Assembly: GCF_947623445.1 (NCBI RefSeq)
Contig: NC_135245.1
Span: 15,631,501 to 15,695,500 of the forward strand
From: Clavelina lepadiformis
Taxonomy: Eukaryota; Chordata; Ascidiacea; Aplousobranchia; Clavelinidae
Direction: 5' to 3'
DNA: 64,000 nt
Positions 25,201 through 37,618 of this stretch are shown here, piece by piece (position 1 is the stretch's first letter; the number at the start of each line of letters is the position of its first letter). The position numbers and the translations under genes are program-made. Under the pieces are notes generated by a model. It did not search any database. It saw only the letters and a list, made by a program, of their open reading frames with translations, and had not been told where the DNA came from.

Positions 25201-25656
25201 TCCCAATCATTTATAGTGCTCGCTTACAACACAATTAAAACTAACTTTCATATCTGTTAACAGCTAAGCAGATTATTATGTAACATTAGAAAAAAGCACA
25301 GAAACAATTTTTGACCGATAACGCTAGAACAATAATGTATACTGTATGTAAGTAGAGCAAAAATGTTGCAGAATAGTGTTATAATGTTTGAAATAAAAAT
25401 AATTCCACCGACCACTTAAAAATACTCCACAACTACAGACCCTTGGCATAGGCTACACGTCATGACTTGACCAAACTTGTCATGTAAAAGTATCCACAAA
25501 ATGCACAGGTAAACAATATTAAACAAAAAGATTTGACAGCTCTTTATTACTCACAGGCAAGGTTCCAACTTGAATCCAAAAGCAGAGTGCATAGAGTGTG
25601 ATGTTTGTATGAGTCAGCAGCACAACAGTACTGGGATTTTTCTTTGTCATTGCCAT
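22280..25656 (-). CDS. SLC22A18: Major facilitator transporter, SLC22A18 (ORCTL2/TSSC5) type
   Basis: Seven exons give 407 residues: 25656-25555, 25083-24986, 24822-24677, 24434-24193, 23703-23473, 22757-22529 and 22455-22280. The chain has the hydrophobic pattern of a 12-helix MFS carrier. The first half carries VTFGYLQTTFAVVQLLGGPI and RFGDLFGNR (loop 2-3 motif), then RLPSVFMHAMQGAQMVITD and GKLGLSYGVGMVLGPVIGG. These follow SLC22A18 closely (GYLQTTFGVLQLLGGPVFGR, AQMVITDLS, GVGVILG). The C-terminal half ends VSPTIGGYIFQYYGFESFG. The mammalian protein is an imprinted-locus transporter of uncertain substrate (organic cations or drugs proposed), and its length is about 424. A second ATG two codons downstream (25650) could also start translation. 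It lies head to tail behind MAP2K5, 1.4 kb away. Confidence 0.9.
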
Positions 25657-27035
25657 TTCTTGTTAATTGAAGCAAAAAACTCAGCATTAACTAATTACAT
25701 ATAAACCTGGTTGTACAGTTATCTGGCTTTTATAGCATTTCCTGCAACGCTGCAGGCACTACAAAGAAAAAGAGAAAATTGCATTTTTCTTACAATTCAT
25801 ATTTGCTTACAATGATATTGTACAAAAATCTGTGCAAATACACATAAGCTCAAAGAAATATAAAGCGCATGAAATCATGCATATAAAACTCAGATGACCA
25901 AATCACATATTTTACCATGATTATCTCTAAACGGTCAAGATAAAAGATGAAGCAACACCTGGAACCCATATGACAATTCAATGCAAGGCTAAATTGTCAC
26001 TCACATCACAAAATGGGTACAGTATTTCACCGATTAAAAATCATTCAGTCCAAAAAATGAAAGTGCACTTTCCAAGAAAAGTTATTCACAATGTGAGTCA
26101 ACCTGAATAATATTGACTGACATTTCTTTAACAATCAAAATCATACAAAGCAGTAACAATGAACATTATCAATTCCAAGTTTACTAGTAAGTACTTAACA
26201 AAATGAAAAATGACATATCGCTTTTCGTTGAGTGGCAGGATGTCGTACCATATCTGATTAAGAAAATGGTTACGAGTGTGTTTAGTTCTTAATCTAGCTC
26301 ACAAAGGAAATAGATACTACATTATGAGAAAAATTTTAAAATCTGAGTCAACGGATAGATTTTAATAACTATCAAGTATCAACAAACATGAATTGCATTG
26401 AAATTAAGCATGCATATGCCAGAACAGTTAATACTGAATTGAGAAAATTGACAAAAAAAATGAAATTATGCATTAAACCTACTGAGTGATAACAAAAGAA
26501 CTGACTTTACTGCCATATGTTATTAATAAAAAAAATATGATAGTATAAAAAAGCTTCTGTCTAGTATATTGATAGTGAGATGATAAAGAGAATGCCTGAA
26601 TGATATATACAATCAGCATATTGGCAATCTACACTACATGTACATATATAAGATAGGTACATTTAGTACGGTGGCCAGTGAACAAAATATTCTACAATGC
26701 TGGCAGTATTCCTGTCTTGTGAACATTTAAAGATGTACCATTCTAAACACAAGGACCACGTCTAAACTCGAAAATATTAAAAATAAACAATAATGGGAAC
26801 AGATGTTCCCACAATTAAAAAAGAGTGAAAAGTTTAATGGAAAAAGTTAATTTCAATTGCATCAGTCCACTTATATTTCCTTAGGTATATGCATACCGAT
26901 AAATCCTTTTCCATCAATTCACCACATTGCCCAGTTATTTTAAGGATATTTTTGGCATCTACCATGTCTTCCATTTAGTTTTTTATACATAATAAGCAGT
27001 GTAACTAGAGCTACCTATGTTTGTAAACATGACCT
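25657..27035. other. AT-rich spacer between MAP2K5 and SLC22A18
   Basis: No exon or clear repeat was seen. It contains the SLC22A18 promoter side and the MAP2K5 3' side. The distance is much larger than in typical tunicate operons. Confidence 0.4.
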
Positions 27036-30000
27036 TTAAGATATAGCATGCAGTTTTGCAGTAATCCAACTGGAAACCAGAGCTAAATTATCAATTTCTG
27101 ATGATTGTCTGTTTAAGGTGACCAACTTATGCCTGCATAATTGGTCGGGTGATGGTCGATTTTCCGCTTCTTTTTGCAAACAGCACTGCACAAAGTCACA
27201 CAAGTCGGGTGAAACTGATTGTGTCGGTAACCTAGGAGCTGCTTCATTGACAATACATTGCATCACTTCCATGGGAACAACACCTCTCGACCCTGCAAAC
27301 AACATTTCGGCATTCAAAAAATGTTAGAGTGCTGAAAACAGCACAAATACTTAATTAGAGATTACTCATGAGAAAGTAAATTAAACTATAGCATTTTTAC
27401 GTATTTTTCCCCAGCCCATACAGATATATAAATACCATACTTTTGAATGTACACCTACTGCAGTAGTCTTAGTCTAACACATACGTGTCAAACTCCCGGC
27501 CCGCGGGCCACATCCGGCCCGCTTTACATTAAAACTTGGCCCGCAATGCTATTTTATACGTAGAACTATTTCTGGCCCGCGATATCATTGTATAGTAAAA
27601 CTTATTTTTTTCAAGCAAGAAACAAGATTATAACAAGTCGTAAAATACAGCAGCACAGCAGTTGCCCCACAATACGACAGAATAAATCGATTTATTCTAA
27701 CGCTTGTAATCTGGGCTGCTTTTTTCTTTATTGTTTGTTAATTCTTTAATGCTTTTGCAAAGAGAAAAATGAAACATACTGATGTAAGAGAAGAATAATC
27801 AAAAATAGCCCAGTCAAAAACATCAAAAATTTGGTGTTGTTTCGCTGCCTGTTCCAACTCATGTTTCTTGTCACGAAATGTTCAATCAAGTTTTATCCTT
27901 GACCGGCCCGCGGCGTTAAATAAGTTTTGAGTTTTGGCCCCTGGTGCGATTGAGTTTGACACCCCTGGTCTAACAAATGTTTTTATATCACACCAAATAA
28001 AATACTTTAAAAATAACTTCACAGCACCTTCAGTTTGTTGTTGTAATGTTGTAATAAAAAATATTACATACCTGCAAGTTTTGCTTGCAGTTGAGGATAA
28101 GGAAATTTTCCTATTGCCAGTTCACACAAAGACAGGCCAAAGCTCCAAACGTCAGAGTAAATGGTGTAGTCATGCCCTATCACTCTTTCTGGAGCCATAT
28201 AAGCATTGGTACCAACATATGTCCGTGCAATTGAATCCACCAGCTGGGTGCTCACTCCAAAATCACAGAGTTTAATATATCCGTTGGTATTAACCAAAAT
28301 GTTAGATGGCTTCACATCTCTGTGCATTATGCGAAGACTCCACAGATGTTGCAATCCGTACGTTATGGCACTAAGCGAAAAATTTTATGTATATCATATT
28401 TTCTGAATAAAAGGTGGATGGAAAATAGAATTGTTAAACACCCAAAAATAAATCGATCGTCATATACCATACCATGCAACATTTCTTAATACATTATCAG
28501 GAATTTTTCCATATCGATCCAAGGATCCTCCATCCATGAACTCTGTGCAAAGCAGCACTCTGTTTTCATCAAAATAAGCACCATAAAATGCTATTATATA
28601 TGGAGATCCATTACATCTGAAACAGTTCATTTAACAACTTAAATACAGAAATAATGTATGAAAATAGCATGTCTATATATTTCCACTCTACCCCAACGAT
28701 TCTAATATCGAAATACAGTGAGACCTCGTTAATCCGGACCACTTCGTTTCGTCAAAAAATGTCGGTTTAGCGGGGTATCCGGATTATCGGAAATTAAAAA
28801 ATCAATCAATCTTGCAAATGCAGTACTGTGTTCAAAACGCAGTATGCACCTTATTCCAATTCTAAGTACCGAGTTTCTGGCTGGACAGCAACTAAAATAT
28901 AATTATATTTTTTGTATGATCCGACCCAGTGTCGAACCCCAGAACCACCGTATTAAAGACGAATGCTCTAAGCCAGTAGTGACGAACATGCGGCCACAAA
29001 TAGGTTTGACAACCGCTCTTGCATGGCAAGGCATTCCGGCGGGACCAGCAGTCTTGAACTTTCTTTGACCTGTTTCTAATCTTTGCGCAATGCGATATCA
29101 AAAGCTGATAGCACGATTGAGTTGCAGGAGTATGTCTTCAATAGATTGCCACACTCAACCGATGTACTGTACGTATTTTTTTGCGACCGCGGAAGCGTTG
29201 TTTGTTACTGTTGATGAACAATTTATTTTTTTCGTTTTTAAAATACTGTACAGTATTTCATAGTATGACTAAAAAGCTGTGCGGCTTACTCAGCTGTAAC
29301 TGTCAAAGTGGCTTGCCACAACGAATAGGTTCGTCAACGAACCAATAAAGACCGCAACGTTATTATGCGCAGATAATCGGCTTATTGTTTAGTCAACTAA
29401 CTACATACTGTATTAGGACAATCGTGAATCATTTTCGCTTAACTGTTAATAATCCGGTTTATCGGATTTTATTGCTATTGATTTAGCACATTTGTTCCAA
29501 AACTTTTGTGTTGGAGTCGAACAGCAGGGTTTCCGGATTAAAGGGGTAAAATGCATAGGAAGAAATCCATTCTCGGCAGTTTTGTGTCGGATAGCGGGGA
29601 TTCCGGTTCATTGGGGGCCGGATTAATGAGGTCTCACTGTAATGTACATTTCATTCTGATAAAAAATAGTCATAACACCGATCAATAACTATCGGGTGTG
29701 TTGGTGACAAATAACATCAAAAAGCATGGGCCAGACCACAACGCATTTAAATCATTCAAGAAATGGTATAAACCTGCGTAAAATTTCCAGCTCTTGCAAT
29801 ATCCTTCGCTGTTCTTCACCGGTCAAATCCACAGTGATAGACTTGACAGCAGTAATGGTTTGCGATTCTTTGTGGATGGCTTTTTGCACCACACCGCTGT
29901 TACCATTGCCCAGTGTTTCCAAGAAAAGCAATGTGTCATTACTAAAGTGCCCAAGCTCAAAACTTAATGAGTCTTGTATAATATTAATGCAAGTTTTAGA

Positions 30001-30911
30001 GATAGTGGGTCTAACTTGGTTTTGCATATCCAAAAATACATTGCCGCCAGTTTGTGATGTAGATATATTCATGTTTTGTTGCACTTTGAAATTTGTTTGG
30101 TCTTGTCTAAACGGTGCAGGTTTTTGCATCGTGTTTGTAGTTTTTGTATCATACAACCCATTTGGAAGTCGGTTTGATGAAAAAGATGCCAATTCTGGTC
30201 TGTTTTTGGATAAAAGCATTGATGATGCTGTAGGAGCAATCGCAACTTTAAGATCATGAACATTTCTCCTCCTTGATGGTTTTGCAATTTTGGGATAAAT
30301 AGTTAAATGAATCTGATTGCATTCCATCATAGGGTCACTTATAAAGGCTCCATGAGAAGAACTGTCAAAAGGAGAATTGGTGTAAAAACTAAGCATGGCT
30401 TTTAGTTCATCATCAGTTTTCACGGTAATGCGATCACCATCTTCATCTTCGTATTCAAACGCAGTCACTAACAAATGACCATTGCTTGCCTGGAAATATA
30501 AATGAGTAATATGAACATGGGTTTATGTGTATGGGTTCATAGGGTCAAGGTATGTGTTGATACTACTTGGGTATAACTTATGTAGACATAATCTTTACAA
30601 ATCAAAAGCTACAGTCAATCATTCAAAAAATTAGTAATAGACTGCATCAAAAAACAAAGTATAAAGTCGCTAACTTAATAACCGTCATCTTGCAAGATTA
30701 TAGCCTACAACCCATGCACAAAATACTTAAAAAAATTCAGAAATTTGAGATACAAAATATGTTTTATAAGTAGAAGACTTTAAACCTGTGAAACTACATC
30801 CAGAACATCTTGAAATGTAATCTGTCTAGAAAATGGTACATTCCAGTCGACTTGGTGACCAGGATTGAAGCAAATACGAATAACTAGATTTGGCTCTGAC
30901 CAGTTTTGCAT
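27036..30911 (-). CDS. MAP2K5: Dual-specificity MAP kinase kinase 5 (MEK5)
   Basis: Five exons give 513 residues: 30911-30786, 30489-29774, 28616-28473, 28370-28072 and 27292-27036. An N-terminal PB1 domain (about 8-105) includes the OPCA acidic motif [20 protein letters not shown], near identical to MEK5 and absent from other MEKs. A linker of roughly 120 residues follows, longer than in mammals (total about 448). The kinase domain begins with the Gly loop LGNGNSGVV (235-243) and has catalytic Lys258, HRD at 345-347, DFG at 365-367 and APE. The activation segment [10 protein letters not shown] keeps the Ser and Thr phosphorylated by MEKK2/3. MEK5 uses its PB1 domain to bind MEKK2/3 and ERK5, then phosphorylates ERK5. 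Introns 3 and 5 of this region host transposons. Identity is very likely. Confidence 0.94.
27480..27967. mobile_element. hAT-type MITE in MAP2K5 last intron
   Basis: The right end on the reverse strand begins CAGGGGTGTCAAACTC and the left end CATACGTGTCAAACTC. The 8-bp flanks GTCTAACA at 27472-27479 and 27968-27975 are identical, a hAT target duplication. Both ends are rich in GGCCCGC words (CCCGGCCCGCGGGCCACATC). No transposase is present. Confidence 0.85.
28716..29639. mobile_element. Tigger-like MITE (copy 2), enlarged, in MAP2K5 intron 2
   Basis: The termini CAGTGAGACCTCGTTAATCC and (reverse) CAGTGAGACCTCATTAATCC are flanked by TA (28714-28715 and 29640-29641). Its two outer parts match the 451-bp copy at 18601-19051. 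About 470 extra bases, roughly 28867-29345, sit in the middle. The extra part contains, on the minus strand, a B-box-like GGTTCGACACT preceded by GGCTTAGAGCATTCG. It may be a nested tRNA-derived SINE or a retained internal segment. Confidence 0.8.
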
Positions 30912-33850
30912 AACGTATCAAAACAATTTCACACAACTATACACAGGGACACAAACAAACAACAACTAAATCGGCTACTATAAATATGTCTGTATGTATA
31001 TAAAAGTTATTCGTAATTTAAAAAAATTCTTTTCTTGGAAAAGCACAATATTTGGGTTTATTTCATTATCCTGGTATGGGGGTATAAAAGTAAAGGAGAC
31101 TCGAATTCTTGACTCATCACGTCCATTTAGGGATTTATAAAAAATAAACAAACAAAAACAAGTTGTCTGAACGCTAATTTATAATAAATAAACAAAAAAT
31201 TATGGCTATAGTACACGTCATCACACCAAAATTTTGCGTGCTTCCACGCACGATTGCTCATTCAAAACTGCCATACTTTCAAGTTGGGGCCTATGTTTGT
31301 TTTGTTATGAAATCGGGACTTCGACATTTATTGATCGAACTGCATTGGGGATGCCCCTCAAATGAACTGACGACAGATTTTAAAAATCGGACACCACTCT
31401 ACAGAATAGGGAACGGGTTTATAATGTTAAGAACAGGATAAAATTATCACCGGAATAAGTCCAAAATTGCCTGAATACCTCTATTAAAGCAACTCGTATT
31501 CGTGCATTTTCAGTATTTAACATATACTGTCTTGGTCTTACATGATCAGATTGTGACGATCTTGTTGATGGGCCAATATTTTTTAGCCTGTTCCAGTGGT
31601 AATCCTACTCCTTTGATGAAATAAACATGGATGATTGGGTGCAACATCTACAGACCAAGGAACAAACATGCCCAAAGCAGGATTAAAACACCGTAAAAAT
31701 ATATTACTAAATTGCTAAAATAGATTCATACTTAAGCAGTTTTATAAATTGAAAATTGATTCAGGACATGAAATGTGACAGCGCAGTAATGCATTGTCAA
31801 TTCATGATAGACAACGATCATTCTCCTTTATTTAACGATTAAAACTTTTTTGATTTGGAACCATTCAACCTCCTCAGTGTTGCAGCCTTAAGAAACTAAG
31901 TGTGGTGCTCAAGCTAATTGTGTAATCGCTCAAATTGACTCAAGTTTCATTTTCGAATGTTTGACTTGAGTCAGTTGTCTGAAACGTTTTGACTTAAAAT
32001 GGCGTAAATCACATTACCCAACCGAATAAAATTGAAATTTGTACGAACAAAAGATATGCAATACCATTTTTTTGCAAAAAGTTTCTTTTAATTGGATTTT
32101 TAGAGCAGAATTGTAGCCATCCCAAACGGTCTGCTATGCTACATTATTCGGGCATTCAGCCAAACACAGGTAACTGATATAGCCGGAAAATTTCGACCTC
32201 TTAGCATATAACTAAGCCGTCATGAAGTCCTATAACCAGGGTTGTCATCGGTCGTGACTCACAAATAAGGACGACTAGGAAACAAAAGAATGCAACCTAG
32301 TGTTTGTATTTTTGGTCGAAACAGTACTGCACACCAGGAGAACGCGATCGAAATTTCTATAAAAAAAACGGAACACTATTTGCATGTTCCTAATTTTGGT
32401 CTCTCTATGGTTCAAAATAGCGTAGGCTATTAATGGGTAGAAATGCCCAAAATCGAAACGTCTGCCTTAGAAATAAGACAAAATAAGGATGTAAATGGAA
32501 ATAAGGACGTTTCTTAGAAATTAGGACAAAAATATTTTCTAAGACACAGACCTTCAAAGTAAGAACAAATCTTAGAAATTAGGACGGTATGGCAACCCTG
32601 CCCACAACCCTTCTGGAGTGACGTTGTAGCCTATTGTATTGTTTATTTTTCGCCATTAAATGTGCGGAGCGAAAGTTAGGATGCCAACCTTTGTAGTTAT
32701 AGCACAATAAACCAAATGCTCAAGAACAATAAACGAATGAGAGAATAAAAAATGTCAAAGCACAAGGGCTTAAAATATGCAAGATAGCAATAATAGAATT
32801 GTGCTATGAGATGTTAGGTCAGCATGGCCACCAAACCCACAAAATAATTCCAAAGTTCAACGAATTTAGGACAAAATAACACAGACAACTATACTGTTTG
32901 AAGATGTAGAGGACAAGTTCCCTAACATAAAAACACGTATATTAATAGCCGAAATAAATATACAAATGACATGGTTTCTTTAAAATAACAATGAATATCT
33001 TAAGTGCACAACAAATCGAGGGTTAAGGAAAACCGCACAAAAGAAACTCCATCCTAGGGACCGGAATCCCGTTTCTACGGCCAAGAGAGGGCACGATATT
33101 GAGGCCCACAAGAGCACTAAAAGATAGACAGTACGGATCCAATAAAAAGTGTAATAATGTCATTAGGAAATGATGCCTTTACGCTCCCTTCAACTACGGT
33201 ATTTGTGATGAGTAAGTTAGTGGATACGTTATCGTTGTAGCCACTTTTATCGCAGTTTTGTTTCTTTGCTTGCGTTGAGGCTACATAATTGAATAACCTT
33301 TTAGCTACCGCGTCTTCAAATAATTTATATTAATCTAGCCTGACCTACACTGGAGTGGTATAACTTAATATAATACGGCGAACACATATTTTCATTCACT
33401 TACAGAATAGCCTATTGTAACCTTATAAGGAAAAAAAATCACAATATGGTGTTTATGTTAAAACAAATGATTTTTCGATTTATGTCGAGATAGCAGGCGC
33501 CCAATACACTCTGGGTATTGTAAAAACACCGAGTTACCGTTGGTTGGTTTCAGGCATTTCAATAGGCGATTCGCCTGGATTTCAAATTAAGCGAAGTCGA
33601 CAAAACAAGCGTTTACTACAGTTTCGACCTACCAATATACTGTATATATTAAAGACTGACTTGACTACCATATCTGCAATTAAACCTAATCTGAAACTTT
33701 CCTAAAGGTCCGTGTATAATAATACGAGCTTTTTACGTTGAAACCGTTTGAATTTGTTTTGCACCTGCAAAAGTACAGGAAAACAAAGAAAGTCGAAACA
33801 AGTACAAAAAACGAAAATGTGTCACAAGAAAGGTTTACAAAAAAGGAGGA
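30912..33850. other. Intergenic region between TADA2A and MAP2K5
   Basis: No gene was supported. It holds the MAP2K5 promoter side, a fragment rich in GACTTGAGTC words (about 31945-32000, compare 16443-16864) and a MITE at 32237-32600. The remaining sequence is AT-rich without recognised structure. Confidence 0.4.
32237..32600. mobile_element. hAT-like MITE with CAGGGTTG termini
   Basis: The left end reads CAGGGTTGTCATCGG and the right end, reversed, CAGGGTTGCCATACCG. The flanks CCTATAAC and CCCACAAC agree at 6 of 8 positions, consistent with an aged 8-bp duplication. The interior repeats the words TTAGAAATTAGGAC and AAATAAGGACG. It is non-coding. Confidence 0.65.
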
Positions 33851-36800
33851 CTACAGGTGTTCAATGATTCCTTGCTCGCCCAAAAAGTCGTACAGTTTTC
33901 GAGTTTTGTTCACATCAATTTTGACAACGGTTCGTGCTGTAGCAAGCCTTACTGGCCCATTCTTACGATATTCGTTGATCAATGCTGACTTGTAAGAGAG
34001 AAATGCTTCTGGGACCAGCCTGGCATTGGCGCAAAACTGTAACACACGATACAAGTTAAAGTAAGCTATATAAACAATGCAGAACTTAAGTTTCCCATCA
34101 TTGAATGCCTGACAGTGCAGTACTGCATGTTACTCGCAATTACTACGTTATCCATTTGGTTTTTGTCTGGGGTCATTCTTTATTTTATTGCATAACATTT
34201 ACAGTTCTATCTTTCTGAACATGGTAAAAGGCATAGCTAATGGTTTGCCACTCACATCTCTTTCAACTTCTGTGAGCTTCTCTACTCCTGGTAAACCCGT
34301 TAGATCAATAGGAGGAGCGTACTTACGGACAGCTGGTACGACTGAGGGGGCAGATGAAGATGATAACATGCCAGCTTCTATTGCAGCCTACATAAGTTTC
34401 ATTAGTGTTTTTCTTTTTCAAAATAAAAGATGTGTACACATCTAGGTTGCAATGAACGAATAAAGTCGATTTAGGAATTCGACCAAGCGTCATGAAGAAA
34501 AAGCAAATGCAATACATTATTAACTTAATCCACTGATATTTGAGTCTACTTGGAATAGATTTGAGCCTACTCCAGCAATACACGTTTTAATTCTACTTCG
34601 ACTTGGTTTCTCAATTAGTCTTCTGGATGTTATAAATTTTTACCTCATACAAAATATTTTTTTGCATTTTTCGAGTTAAATTCTTTAACACAACAACTAA
34701 AATCAAATATAACAACGCGAAATAAGTAGCACATACCTGTCTCTGCAACCATTGAGCGAGGGCGTTTGGGTCATGGAGGTAGGGCAAGATTTCGGATATG
34801 CAGTTTGACTTGATCTTCGACTGTTCCCGCTTTACTTTCAATTTTTCGTATAATTTTGCCACTGGTAAATATTTAGTCACTTGTAAATATTTAGTGATAA
34901 GTAAATAGACATTTTTACAAAATAATTTTTAGAATTTTATCAAACTGAAATAATATTGATGGTGCATGACTACTTTGAGATAGTTGTATTGCAACATATA
35001 CCACTTCTAAAATAGTTTGACTGACTTTAAAAACTTCTGCAAAACATAATCTGTACCAACTACCATTACCGTCAATGTCTATATAATACCTGACAAATCA
35101 AACAAAACATGTGAAAAGTGAACATCGATCAAAATTCTACATCAACATACAGTACAGTACCTCTAAAACAAGTAATTCCATTGTTTCGATATTCTTTCAG
35201 TCGCTTTATTTTCTCTCTTAGCTCCAACTCTAGTCCAAGCCCCTGAACCATTTTATCGTGAGCTATGGGATGGGGTTGATACTGCATCACTGGTCGCAAC
35301 TTTACTTCGATACTTCTTAGTTCCGGGGAAAGTTTTCGAATGTAACGCACTTTAAAGGAGAGAGTTAAAATAAAAGGTTTCAATTTTTTTTTACAAAAAG
35401 TTAACAGCATATAGAATATCTTCATTTGTTACCATGCACCAATTAAAGTAACCAAATTGCACTTATTTTTTAGTAGTTTTTCAACCAAACAATTCTAAAA
35501 AACTATTCTTAACTGGAGTTGTAAAACATAGAGCCTTACATAAATGATTAGAATGATTGATTAAACCGAACTTTCTGATGATGTGCTTTCTCCTAGCTCG
35601 TTCATTCAACCTAGCAAAAAACAATCCATTATTTGTATACTATTTAAAGTATAACATGTATTTATGTTTTGTGATTAGTACTTATGTGCATGTTTCCCAT
35701 CATTATTCTTAACGATTTTGTAATTTAACTCTATGAGTTAACTTTTACCTTGACTGATATATTTTTACAACGGCCATTTTCAGAGATTTCAGAATTGGCC
35801 GATCATCTGGACTAAAATATACATCCTGCACATCCCATTCAGCATAATTGTCATACTCTTCAATAAAATCTCCACGTGCAGCCAAGTAGCTGGTGAAGCA
35901 TGTAATTGAAACATTATATCAAGCCAGAAATAGTTGAACTTGTATATGGAATTGTTCAAAAAGTCTCAAGTCTGTTGCAAAAGCTAATAAACTCACCCTG
36001 CCATATGCTGGGCGCGGTGCGAGTCAGGTAATGGACGACACGGGTCCTCACATGCTTTAAATGGGATTGGGATAGATGGGGGTCTTACTTGTGGGTTTGG
36101 CATATCTGCAGCAACAGGTAATTCAAAGTTTTAACCAAGCCGATACTACTTTATTGGTTTCTTTGATTAGACAACACCTTTTTCTTTGCTTGCATAAGTT
36201 CTATGAATGCAGGGTAGGCCTATCTATGTGACAATATCATAACAGTTTGGTCATGTAAATAACATTGCGTTTTAAGCTTTAATTTGGTTTTGTCACTTTG
36301 TCCCATTCATTATGCTAATAACAACTAGCTTCATTTTTTTACCTCCACCACACTTTTGACGAAAAATAAAATGATTGATTGATCGTACTATTCCTGTATT
36401 TTGGGCAATTTTAATTCTATTTAGTTCAAATAAATTGTAAAGGCAAAGCATTACAGCCATAACAATGTTCGTAACAAAACAACTAACCAGGTAAAGGATA
36501 CTTTGCGTTAGCTACATAGCACTTCATGTAGTGTAATTCACATTCCAGTTTAGACTTGGTTTTAACCTGAGAAGCGATTGCGCCCCAATTTCCGGAGCCG
36601 CAATCAGCAAGAGCATCGAGTAATTTCAACTCCTCTGAAGCGGACCATCCATGTTCCAGGATAGGAAAGTCATTAGTCTAAAATACAATCATGTCAAAAC
36701 ATTATCTATCTTTGCGAAACACATAGAATCATATTTTAGTTTGTCACTTACTATTATTTCATATTTGTGATTATTTTCATGAGATCCGCTTTCAAAACCT

Positions 36801-37618
36801 TTGGTGAAACACTAAATAAGAAAGTATAAGTAAGTTACACTACAAGCCAATCAAAATTAATATATATAATATACATATCAGAGCCTAAGAAACGATTGTA
36901 GATAGCATGTATCATAATTCATACATTGTGCAATGCTTAATTTTCATGCATAAAACTTTTACATTTTATCAAATGCCATTGCTAACATGCTTATGATTTG
37001 CTTCCTTAACAGCTCAGCATAAATGCCAAGCCTATTTATCATTACTAATAGCAGCCTACCGGGTGTGAAATATTTCAACACTGGAATTATAAGTAAACTT
37101 GAAGAAGTTGTGAATAAGTATGAAGATAAAAAGTATGTATTGTTAGAAACATCTCATTCCCATGAGATAAAACGCGAAGGTCAGTGGTAATAGAAAATAG
37201 CATGGACAGCACAAGCAAAAAGCAGATGTTCAAGCAGATAACAGGCAATAAACAATACTTGCTTTGCAATGCACAAAGCACTTTATTTTCAAGAACATTG
37301 TTTGTTATCTTATCTTCAATAGAATATTCATGATATCTACATATAACAACTGTAATTGCTTTGAACGAGTTTTGTGATGTATGCAAAATAAAAATACCAA
37401 AAAAAGGCACAAAACATTTAATTGTGAGTATAGATTCCTTGCAATTTGTATAACAATACAAAACTGGCAATTACACCATAGAAAATTTTAACACATCATA
37501 CCGAAAAACATATTCTGTACGCTTCTGGTCCACACTCCGCACATTTTATGTATGGCTCAGCAATCTCTGATGAACATCCAGGACATGCCCTTTCCACTTT
37601 ATCTACAAAAACAAGCAT
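33851..37618 (-). CDS. TADA2A: Transcriptional adaptor 2A (ADA2a)
   Basis: Ten exons join in frame: (37618 or 37602)-37502, 36811-36752, 36677-36488, 36105-35997, 35889-35755, 35610-35540, 35349-35161, 34861-34737, 34387-34256 and 34036-33851. They encode about 437 residues (vertebrate about 443). In order: a ZZ zinc finger (CPGCSSEIAEPYIKCAECGP then a CFTKGFE-type end), a SANT domain (WSASEELKLLDALADCGSGN...LECELHYMKCY), the ADA2 central region (DFIEEYDNYAEWD) and a C-terminal SWIRM domain (LVPEAFLSYKSALINEYRKN, VKIDVNKTRKLYDFL). ADA2a pairs with GCN5/PCAF and ADA3 in histone acetyltransferase complexes (ATAC in animals). The first coding exon is uncertain. An in-frame ATG at 37618 precedes GAT AAA, but TTTTTGTAG just before 37602 looks like a splice acceptor, so a short upstream first exon is likely. 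Confidence 0.92.

Noticed and set aside
28925..28990. Possible tRNA gene on the minus strand
   Set aside because: Box-like words are present but no cloverleaf could be formed; more consistent with a SINE or element interior.
29726..30259. 177-codon plus-strand open frame
   Set aside because: It is the antisense shadow of the large MAP2K5 exon.
27036..37618. Operon of TADA2A, MAP2K5 and SLC22A18
   Set aside because: Gaps of 1.4 and 2.9 kb, with transposons between, are far longer than typical tunicate operon spacers.
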